Source: Conidiobolus incongruus B7586 (Eukaryota > Entomophthoromycota > Entomophthoromycetes > Entomophthorales > Conidiobolaceae). From it: a stretch of 28,953 nucleotides of DNA. The stretch spans positions 1-28,953 of the forward strand of contig JNEM01009747.1 of NCBI GenBank assembly GCA_000697335.1, in the 5' to 3' direction. Of this stretch, positions 21,110 to 28,953 are shown one piece after another (positions within the stretch are counted from its first letter, which is position 1; each line of letters begins with the position of its first letter). Below the pieces are notes generated by a model, which saw only the letters and a list, made by a program, of their open reading frames with translations, searched no databases and had not been told where the DNA came from. A program made the translations under genes and the position numbers.

Positions 21110-21118
21110 ATGAGTCAT
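21110..21118. promoter_or_regulatory. Perfect GCN4/Cpc1-type site
   Basis: ATGAGTCAT matches the palindromic Gcn4 consensus exactly. It is about 480 bp before the HIS1 ATG. HIS1 is a classical general amino-acid control target in fungi, so the site suits the gene, although it is rather distant and one such match can arise by chance. Confidence 0.45.
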
Positions 21119-21339
21119 TATATCCATTGGTATTGATTTGATTAGATAGAATATTTTTTATAAAAAATAGACCCTCATTTTGTCAAAATATCCCAAGATC
21201 TAAATAGAATTTTTAGTTTTTGGCAGGGAATAATTGATGAATTATTTCCCTATTTTATAATAGTCAAATATTATACCACGTAATGAGAATAATTTTTGAA
21301 ATGAGTTAATCAAGCATTATATTTAAATAGCTGTACAAC

Positions 21340-21570
21340 GGTATTATATGTTGAGCTGTAAACTCACCCAAGGAAAGGTGTTCCTTAAAAAGGAATAAAA
21401 TACTGGGCAACCAATCAAAAAGGTAACTAAAATATAAAAGAAAGAATAAAGTTAAGAGAATAGAGAAGAGGATATGTTTGAAAGAGTTGAATGGTTTAAA
21501 TATTTCAAACTCATTAAACGGTGGCTCATAAAATAGAATTTCTAGAATACCACCAGTTCTTGGGACAAGG
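21340..21570 (+). ncRNA. Possible structured non-coding RNA, family unknown
   Basis: This segment is visibly richer in G and C than its surroundings and has no open frame. Three hairpins can be drawn: CCCA...TGGG around 21368-21404 enclosing TTCCTT/AAGGAA; GTTTGAAA/TTTCAAAC at about 21476-21511; and AACGGTGG/CCACC-A-GTT at about 21518-21562 with one bulged A. An inverted-repeat cluster in otherwise featureless DNA suggests an RNA such as SRP RNA, RNase P or MRP RNA or a snoRNA, but I could not match the diagnostic motifs of any of these, nor of U1, U2, U4, U5 or U6. Strand is a guess. Confidence 0.3.
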
Positions 21571-22992
21571 GGTTAAAATGTCACATCAATTAATAAAAAT
21601 ATTAATATCCCAGCATAATAAAATTGTTATTTTAAATAAAATGATAAAATGAATTATTCAAATTATCATAGCATTTGGTAATTTTTAACTTGAAATTTAT
21701 ATTAAAAAAATGAAACATTATCGAATCATGAATCTTTATTCTAGTTAAGTTTATAATATATTTTACTAAAATAAATTTAAATTTAATATATATCATATAC
21801 TATTAGCCATTAAAACAATTAAACTTAATTAGTATTTTGAAATTTGTTTTTAAATATTATGAAATTATATTTAATTTGCACTTGATATATGAATTAGTAT
21901 TATATATATGATTGGATTGATAATTTATCTAATAACCTTACTATATCTAAATAATAAAAATCCTCACTCTTATAATCCTTAGTATCCATATTTCAATGGA
22001 TGAATATTTTGTATTAAATTATTTAGTGATGCAATTAAATTGATTTGATTTGTACATAATATCTTAAAATTGAGTTGAAATAATATTATATTAAAGGAAT
22101 ACATGTAAGTAATGGTAATATTCTGAAATATTTTGAGATTTTATTATAATTGTATAATATTTTTTTAAAATTTATTCTCAATTATTAAAATAATATTTAA
22201 TAAATCAGATTGAAAAAATATAATGTTGAGGTCAATTAATTAAATTGATATATATTATTTCTAAAAATCCTTGTTATTATAAGAATGATTAATAATTTTT
22301 GATTATTAATTTGATAATATTATTTTTATTCAAATAATGCTACAACTTTTTCAAATTTGATTCATTCAGCAATATTTGATAATGAATCAAAAAATTTTAA
22401 TTATCATTAAACATATATATTGCTATATTTAGAATGGTTTAATTATTTATATTGATATTATATTTTGGTGCTTTATATACCATAAACTACAAACAAAAAA
22501 TCTAAAAAAACAATCGTATACGATATTTTGGTCCCACTCAAAGCAAAATAATATCTTTGGACTCATATTTAATAATTCCTTAAAATTAATGAATTAAATA
22601 ACATTAAAGATTATATATTTTCGAAAATAAAAGAATACAATGTCTCAAAAATTATAAAGACTTATTCATTATCTATATATTTTAGAAATATTGAAGATAT
22701 ATAATGATTTATTTTATTATTTGATATTCTATCGGTATTATATTTTGGATAGTTCATATAACTGAAAAATTACTAAATTATATTATTATTTTTTAAAAGA
22801 TTCAAAGTGTTCTATTTAATATAATAATCTTGATAAGATTTAAAAAAAATAAATATTGTTTCTTAAACACACACAGACATATATATATATATGTCATTTA
22901 AATAACTTGTGTTTAGAAATATAATAATTGATAGAGAGTAAATATCAGCATTTTTATTTATATTCGAAAACTTTCAAATAAATTACAAAATA

Positions 22993-23088
22993 TCACGTGA
23001 CAAAACTCATATTAAATTTTAGATTGAGCCAATCAAAATTCAGCAACCAATCGACTGGGGAAAGTGAAGTATAAGCAAAATAGCCAAT
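22993..23088 (+). promoter_or_regulatory. RPL39 promoter elements: TCACGTGA and three CCAAT boxes
   Basis: TCACGTGA at 22993-23000 is a full E-box palindrome of the type bound by Cbf1-like bHLH factors. CCAAT occurs at 23029-23033, 23047-23051 and 23084-23088, all in the same orientation and spaced 18 and 37 bp. They lie 87-182 bp before the RPL39 ATG. Spacing and clustering suggest a HAP/NF-Y-driven ribosomal-protein promoter; function is inferred. Confidence 0.55.
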
Positions 23089-23174
23089 CAATCATAATTA
23101 CCTAAAGAAACTGAAAAAAACCACCTCTTTCAATATTGCTTGAAATACAGGAAACCTGCTGTTTCAATATCGAA

Positions 23175-23541
23175 ATGGTACGTAAAGAACTAAGAAAAAT
23201 AATGCATCCATCAACGATTCAACAATATTAGAATCCAAAAAACCTAAAAATAATGACAGAAACGATGCTTATATAATAAAAAATCAAGATCTGTGGCAAT
23301 GAGTTGTACTAATTCGACACTTTCATCAATTTAGCCTTCCCACAAGACCTTCAAGCACAAGCGTATCATGGGTAAAGCCCAAAAGCAAAACCGCCCTCTT
23401 CCCCACTGGATCCGTCTCAAGACCGGAAACACTATCCAGTATGCTTAATCATATATTATAAAATTAAAATTGGACTAATTTAAATTATTTAGATACAACG
23501 CTAAGCGTCGTCACTGGCGTAGAACCAAGTTGGGTATCTAA
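23175..23541 (+). CDS. RPL39: Ribosomal protein eL39
   Basis: Small basic protein of the 60S subunit that lines the lower peptide exit tunnel. Exon 1 is only the ATG (23175-23177). A 157-nt intron (GTACGT...TTTAG, with a TACTAAT branch site) leads to exon 2, 23335-23438, and exon 3, 23493-23541. The product is 51 residues, exactly the family length: '[20 protein letters not shown]', '[16 protein letters not shown]', '[15 protein letters not shown]'. Lys and Arg dominate, as expected. An intron right after the start codon is known for this gene in many eukaryotes. GC content is above that of the flanks, and codons look highly expressed (CGT, AAG, ATC). Confidence 0.97.
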
Positions 23542-24788
23542 TTGTATTTAATGATATACCAACTTTGTACCAATTCCTGGTTCAAAAATTCTCAAAACAA
23601 GAATTTCGTTTATTTCAGCCGATTAAACCGTGTGCTTTTACTTTCGTCTTTGTACCAAGGAATAAATGAGGTTGGACTAAACAAAATTTAGTGTAAAAAA
23701 TAACATAAAACTTTTTTGCCCAGCCAAATCTTATACTGTATTATTTATCAAATTCTTGGTTTATTTGGTTCTATCTGTAGAATGAGTATTTATAAGCTAT
23801 ATTATGGATATTTATCACTTCGAGGGACTTAACAAAATACTTTAACCAATTTATCTAGGATAATCCTTGAAATATTCTCAGCTTAAATAGTATCATTTTT
23901 ATTTATAATATCTTTCCAACCTTAATATTATTCTCCATAGAATGTAGTGTTTGGTATTATTAAGGTGTAAACTTACTGATACTTATATTTAGTATTACTT
24001 TAGGTCTTATTTACTAAATCATTTTTCACATAATTTCAACACCCTTATATACATTGGCATCCTTCCATTATATTACTTTGTTTTCATCATATTATTTGCT
24101 ATTTATGCGATATATTAGTTATCTTAATTCCGATAATTCATTTAGATTACCGATTTTTCAGTTACAATATCTATCAATACGATTTATAATATCATATCAA
24201 ATTTACTTATAATTTTATTAAATTGAATATGTACTTGAATGATTTATTAGTTGATGATCTGAATTTATTAATAAATCTGCTTAATAATGACTATTTAATG
24301 AATATTATTAAAATACGATCCTAGCTATTCAAAATTCATTTTCAACAAATTTGATTATTATTTCCAAAAATTATTTTGTTCACTTGAAAAATTAAAGGAA
24401 TTTCTTGATATATTTGAAAATTAAAATATTTTATTAGTTTAATTGGTTTTCAAAATAAAGTACATATATCTGAAATATTTATAAAAAATTTTCAGAAAAG
24501 ATTTTTAATAAAAAATTGAGTATTAATTATTCTTTTATTTAGTTTTTTTTCAATTAAAATCAATAGAAGTGATAAATATATGAGATAATTTAATTTTACA
24601 TCAGTGTTTAAAATCAAATAGAAATGCCGGAATGAAAATTTTACAGTTGGTAGTTCAAATAAAGATGTTCTATAAATCGATGTCATTCAATATAAACCCA
24701 CGTCATATCGCTTTATTCGTGTTTGGAACCTTGGAGAGTAGGATCTAGGATAAAGGATTTAGAATATAGTTGAAATTAAAAAAAAATA
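23542..24788. other. Convergent spacer between RPL39 and SLT11
   Basis: About 1.25 kb between two gene ends. The first 200 bases are somewhat GC-richer and repeat TTTGTACCAA (near 23563 and 23651); they are probably the RPL39 3' region. The rest is AT-rich with no recognisable gene. A minus-strand open frame at 24492-24686 has AT-driven composition and is not believed. Confidence 0.4.
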
Positions 24789-26133
24789 TTAAGACACACC
24801 TTGACTAGGATAAAGATCTTGGGCACCTGATCCTGGAGGAGGAGGAGGTTTATTGGAAGGACCTGAAGATTGAGTGGATGTGGTTTGACTCTCATTTTTA
24901 GGAGCTTGAGCTTTAGGTCTACCCCAGACGACATTTATCAACGTTCCTCTAATGATTACATTATTGGAATTTTCAGCTGCAGCTTCAGCAGCTTCACGAG
25001 AAGCAAAATTAATAAAAGCAGCTTTAGCCTTTGTTACAAGAACTACAGACTTGATAGCACCAAATTTATCAAAGAATTGCTTTAAATCATCTTGAGTAGT
25101 TTCAGGGTGCAATTGAGTGGCAAATAAAGAAGTCTGTTATCTTTGTTAAAAATTGTCAAAAATTAATATAAAATTACTTACAATTGTTCTATCTTTAGGC
25201 GGAGTCAATGTAGAAACATTAGCGGCACGATCTAGAATCTTTTTAGCAACAGGATCATTGGTACCATGATATCTATCTTTAATATTTTGACGACCAAAGT
25301 TATTTTCTTCGGGAAGTTCATGTCTATGATTAAATTAGCACATGTTTAAGGCATTTGAATGAGTAATAATAATAATAATAATTTATACCTATATGGACAT
25401 GTATTACCACGATTACATTGTCCTCTTACAAAGAAAGAGCAAATATGAGCTTGATTTCTCTTATAATATGGAGCAGGGCGAGCCAATTTTCTCAAAAGAG
25501 CTTTACTTGTTTCGGAAACTTGATCAAAATCGTATACGTTTTCACCATTTTGAATCTAAAAAAATCAATTAAAATCCAAACTTTATGATTAACTATTAAA
25601 AGACTTACCGCTCTCTCAGCATTTTGAATATAATATTCTTTATTGACGTTAGAGTTAGGAACAGCGGACTGAACATCTAAACCGGTATCTCTGACTTGTA
25701 CTGGTAAATTAAATTGAAGGTCGAGAATACAAGTTTGGCAGACATTTTTCACTCTAGCGCAAGTGGTACAAATTTCGGTCTTCTTAAACCTTGAGTTTGA
25801 GCCTGGGTTCCAACGAAATACAGTAAAAGGTCTATTGCAAATCTATATAAAAGTGAATAAATAACAACTTAATAAACTAAACTTATTTACTTTGCATTCA
25901 TTTCCATATTGTTCTTTAATCTAAATTTTAAATAATTTTACTATTACAAAGCTATCCAATAAAAATATAAAAATAAGTCAATACCATTCTAACATAGGGA
26001 TTTTCACCTAAGCAAGTTTCACACAAAATTGGAAATTCCTAAAGTCATTAAATTAAGTAAAAACCTATATAAATTATTGATATTATATTACAGATGTTTC
26101 CCATTGAATTTTATTATTTTCAACTTTAGCCAT
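24789..26133 (-). CDS. SLT11: Pre-mRNA splicing factor SLT11/ECM2 (RBM22)
   Basis: RBM22/Slt11 contacts the U6 ISL and intron in the activated spliceosome and belongs to the NTC-related proteins. Exons: 26133-26092, 26038-25985, 25920-25891, 25842-25609, 25555-25389, 25323-25182 and 25133-24789, for 337 residues. The N-terminal zinc fingers show C20xxC23, C41xxC44, then '[11 protein letters not shown]' and 'CTTC' and 'CQTC' pairs. '[10 protein letters not shown]' and '[13 protein letters not shown]' are family hallmarks. A CCCH finger follows at C159, C167, C173, H177. '[19 protein letters not shown]' leads to an RRM at about 224-296 with '[17 protein letters not shown]'. A Pro-rich tail ends 'YPSQGVS'. 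All seven exons keep frame. One intron (25388-25324) contains an ATT-repeat right after its donor. Confidence 0.96.
25363..25383. repeat. Trinucleotide (AAT)n microsatellite in an SLT11 intron
   Basis: About six AAT units lie just inside the 5' end of the fifth SLT11 intron, starting about five bases after the donor on the minus strand. Confidence 0.85.
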
Positions 26134-26799
26134 TTTTATTTATTCAATTAGTTTAAATTAATCTTAAATAAAAATAATATATCTGAATTGTAAGTTTATA
26201 ATTTGAAAATAAAATAATTATTTTATGGGAATATTTGTTAAGTGATAAAATAGTATGTTTTATAAGAAAATAAAAGTGAATTAATAATCATAATTGTTGG
26301 TTTTGAGTTCGTTATAATATGTATTTCTATATTATAGATGCTTATTTTTGAAATTAGAGAGTAAGTGGTTAATAATGACTGGTTTGAATTTTTGCATTAT
26401 GTATAGACTAAGACAGTATAATCAACTCTTAATGGTTTGCTCGATAGTGGTTTGTAATGAATTTTTTAATAAATTACAATGATATAAATGACATAATGTT
26501 TGATAATTTATAAAAATATAAGTCTTAAATTTTCATATAATTTGTTTATCTACAAGATAGATTTTGGCATTATTTGTCCTTTAAGTCTTTAAAAGTTTGT
26601 AACACTTGGATATATATAATTAATACTAAGTGATAATTGTAATATTCACTTTGCGTTTATCTATATAAGGGTATTAAAAAGTGATAGATATATAAGTATA
26701 GATTGTGAATTTTCTAATCCATATATAAATCAAAAATATCTTGTTAAATTTCTGTACTTTATATATGTTAATAAATTTAAGTATTAAAAATACTCCAAA
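26134..26799. other. AT-rich spacer upstream of SLT11
   Basis: About 0.67 kb between tandem minus-strand genes, holding the SLT11 promoter and the 3' region of the Tom6-like gene. No open frame, RNA gene or repeat was recognised. Confidence 0.45.
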
Positions 26800-26997
26800 T
26801 TAAAGTGCCAATAAATCGCCATAGTTTTGTAAAATGTAAACGGCAGCACCAAAAACGCCAACGTTAAAGGCGACGTTTAAGTTTCCGGCGAAAGTTTGGG
26901 GATCCAAAATTTCTTGACGAATAAATCTGGTGATGAAGTTTTCGTTTTCATTCTTCTTAGGATTAGGATCGGAAAAATGATTGAATGGGCGAGACAT
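26800..26997 (-). CDS. TOM6: Tom6-like small mitochondrial outer-membrane protein
   Basis: Intronless gene of 65 residues, which looks like Tom6, the small tail-anchored subunit that stabilises the TOM translocase in the mitochondrial outer membrane. The N-terminal 27 residues are polar and charged ('MSRPFNHFSDPNPKKNENEN'). A likely amphipathic helix follows ('FITRFIRQEILDPQTF'), then 'AGNLNVAFNVGVFGAAVYIL' as one hydrophobic span at about residues 37-57, and the short tail 'QNYGDLLAL'. Fungal Tom6 proteins have the same plan: a variable cytosolic part, an 'N...A...G.F..GV' membrane helix and a short GD-containing end. Sequence similarity in such short proteins is weak, so another small mitochondrial membrane protein remains possible. 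GC content is above the flanks, supporting a real gene. Confidence 0.55.
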   Translation of the reverse strand: MSRPFNHFSDPNPKKNENENFITRFIRQEILDPQTFAGNLNVAFNVGVFGAAVYILQNYGDLLAL

Positions 26998-28712
26998 TTT
27001 ATGCTACTGGATTTTATATGGTATTGAAAGTAATGCTTTTCATCAATTGTTACAAAATTGAATTTATATTTTGAATTTTCAATTAATTTTTATGGGATTG
27101 TGGTCATAATTTTCAATTAATAAATCATCATATTGCTGAATTTTCAATCAAATTATTCAAGTCATCGCTGTAACTTATACCAGGAAATATATATTGGACT
27201 GTAATCTAAGCATTAATATAGAACAATTATCTATAGTACACTCTTCTAATATATATCTGAATTTTTGTATTTAAATTCCATTTTAATTCTCAGAATAGAA
27301 TATAAATTTCTTAACATCAGCTATTTGCAACCTTGATCTTGAATCAAAAAATGGTTAATATTTGCTAATTTAAAAACATAATCAACTTTTAATAAATTAC
27401 TTGCATGTTTTAAGCATACTTCGATGGATATTTTAAGTTCATTAAATGTTTTGATGAATTATTATTTATAATAATTAATGAATTTTATACTATATAAATA
27501 TTCTATTACCAAATAACACATATCAACATATTTTATAATATAATTAAAAATCGATATATATTAATATATCATTAGCTATTCATTTTTATAATATTTTTAT
27601 GATTTTGGATACCTTAGAATTAATTGATGTATACAAAGTTTGAAAAATAACCTGATAAAAAGGAATCAAAATTTAAATTTTTATATTCATAATTGATAAA
27701 CAATCAAATTATAATATATATATTTTCATTATATGATTCACTGTATTTTTTTCAATTTTGAATTTATAGCAAATCATAGTAGATTGCTTTACCCTGCAAA
27801 TTTGGGTTAAATAATAGTATATTCAATCTCTCTCATTAATGAAAATAATCGATCTGATAAAATTATTTAATATGGATACTAATATACGATCTATTAACTA
27901 TTATCTTTAAAGCTTAATTAACTAAAACTAGAATTCTTTAAAATCCGTATTTTAGTCTTGATATTGAAAAATCATTTCAAAGTTTAAATATTAATAAATT
28001 TGAACCATAATTAATCTTGTTTCATTGTTTATTCTAATTTTTTGTATTATCAAGCTTGGATAATTTATTAATAAAATTATTTATTTGACATTACATGAAT
28101 ATATTGACCCATTAAAATACCAATAGCTATACAACCTGATTATTTTTTGAGTTATAATATAAATGCAAATGATTGCACACATTGCTTAGATATTCTTTCA
28201 TATCTCGTTATACCCATTTGATTGACACTTTTCAGTCGAGAGTAGTATATTAATAATAAGTCAAAAATGATATCAAATTTATAACTCGATTTACTGACTA
28301 ATTTATAAATAAAATGAGATCGATAAGATATATTTTGTATATTATATTTCTTTGAGCTTAAAATAAATTATATAGTGAAGATAACTATTGTGACGTGAAC
28401 TTAAGTGAAACCATTACATTATGGATTAATCTAGAGCCTGTGAATGGGTAGTTGTCAATTATTCTCCAATCATTTTACAACACGAGAATCAGAATTGCGA
28501 GTTTGAAATTTGACTGAATTAGGATTTTGGGATTGGATTTTAACTGAGTAAATGCTTTGTATAAATTAATACTAAATCTATGCTGATTGGACAATTCATA
28601 AACCACATTCACTATTTGTATTTTATTCATCAGTCATCATATTTAAACTGTTTTGGGTGCAAGTCTTTTTCGACCGTCTTTCCAACCTAATTTGCTCTAA
28701 ATATACTAAATC
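26998..28712. other. Spacer between the Tom6-like gene and SEC61
   Basis: About 1.7 kb between divergent genes. Positions 26998-28370 are AT-rich with nothing recognised. From about 28380 the sequence becomes more mixed and is probably the SEC61 promoter: a TGACGTGA site (listed separately), an inverted CCAAT (ATTGG) near 28584 and a pyrimidine-rich leader close to the ATG. Confidence 0.45.
28391..28398 (+). promoter_or_regulatory. UPRE-like TGACGTGA site upstream of SEC61
   Basis: TGACGTGA resembles the bZIP site TGACGTGG/A used by unfolded-protein-response factors. It lies about 315 bp before the SEC61 start, and SEC61 is a common UPR target. Function is inferred from motif and context only. 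Confidence 0.3.
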
Positions 28713-28953
28713 ATGACTTTCAGAGCGCTACATTTAATGCGCCCTTTTGTGGCCTTCATTCCTGAAGTTGCTTCTCCAGATCGCAAGGTACACATCAGCC
28801 TTCATTATTCTCAGCCCATCTTTTGCTAATCTAATATTAATCTTAAATAGATCCCTTTCAACCAAAAGATCTTGTGGACAGCAATCACTTTATTCATTTT
28901 CTTAGTATGTTCTCAAATCCCCTTATACGGTATTATGTCTTCTGATTCCTCAG
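28713..28953 (+). CDS. SEC61: SEC61 alpha translocon subunit, 5' part
   Basis: Sec61 alpha forms the protein-conducting channel of the ER membrane. Only the start is in the window: exon 1, 28713-28787 (25 codons), a 63-nt GTACAC...AATAG intron, and exon 2 from 28851 running off the end. The 59 visible residues match the family closely: '[20 protein letters not shown]', '[20 protein letters not shown]' and '[17 protein letters not shown]'. 'RPF..F.PEV..P.RK.PFNQK' and '[13 protein letters not shown]' are diagnostic. The first membrane helix is '[20 protein letters not shown]'. The gene is truncated by the window, not broken. Confidence 0.96.

Larger units (their letters stand above)
20629..22992. 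other. Long AT-rich spacer between HIS1 and RPL39
   Basis: About 2.4 kb between divergent genes. It contains possible Gcn4-type sites near HIS1 and the possible structured RNA at 21340-21570, each listed separately. A short CA/TA repeat lies at about 22868-22894. From 21600 to 22860 I see only AT-rich DNA with no open frame. Confidence 0.45.

Noticed and set aside
21340-21570. Identity as SRP RNA, RNase P RNA or U6
   Set aside because: Short look-alikes (GCTGTAA, ACTGGG-CAACC, AGAGAAGA) occur, but the ordered diagnostic motifs of each RNA are missing.
24492-24686. Minus-strand 64-codon open frame
   Set aside because: Composition is Leu/Ile/Asn/Lys-rich as expected for AT-rich DNA, with no motif and no splice partners.
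1-28953. CRISPR arrays, prophage, operons or bacterial ribosome binding sites
   Set aside because: No spaced repeats were seen, and the spliced nuclear genes show the DNA is eukaryotic.

Overview
The window is nuclear DNA from an AT-rich, intron-dense eukaryote, most likely an early-diverging (zygomycete-grade) fungus. HIS1 argues against an animal. SPT2, CFT1, SLT11, RHB1, SCO1 and a Tom6-like protein fit a fungus, and a NECAP homologue fits the deeper fungal lineages better than budding yeasts. Introns are mostly 45-100 nt, start GTA and often carry a CTAAY branch site. The genus cannot be resolved from sequence alone.

Layout. 1-1350: a dead mariner-family DNA transposon with recognisable ends. 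2469-2933 (minus): a tentative unrecognised spliced gene. 2995-3930 (minus): SPT2 histone chaperone. 4448-5597 (plus): unrecognised helical protein. 5755-6846 (minus): NECAP endocytic adaptor in eight exons. 8295-9318 (plus): SCO1 copper chaperone. 9617-14589 (plus): CFT1, the large beta-propeller subunit of the cleavage and polyadenylation factor, with an in-frame TAG inside conserved sequence. 15355-16497 (plus): Ser/Thr/Pro-rich orphan whose ATG abuts a CA/TA tract. 18031-18854 (plus): RHB1 (Rheb GTPase). 19260-19331 (minus): tRNA-Gln(UUG). 19601-20628 (minus): HIS1, which needs a 12-nt microexon. 21340-21570: a possible structured RNA. 23175-23541 (plus): RPL39, whose first exon is only the ATG. 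24789-26133 (minus): SLT11/RBM22 splicing factor. 26800-26997 (minus): Tom6-like protein. 28713-end (plus): 5' part of SEC61 alpha.

The genes are housekeeping genes without operon logic: mRNA 3' processing and splicing (CFT1, SLT11), chromatin (SPT2), translation and secretion (RPL39, SEC61), mitochondria (SCO1, Tom6-like), TOR signalling and amino-acid synthesis (RHB1, HIS1), and endocytosis (NECAP). No CRISPR array, prophage or novel multi-gene system is visible. The best leads are the CFT1 internal stop, the HIS1 microexon, the possible hidden spliced gene, the structured segment near 21.4 kb and the transition-only decay of the mariner copy. All exon boundaries were derived by eye from GT-AG sites, reading frame and family knowledge; no RNA or database evidence was available.
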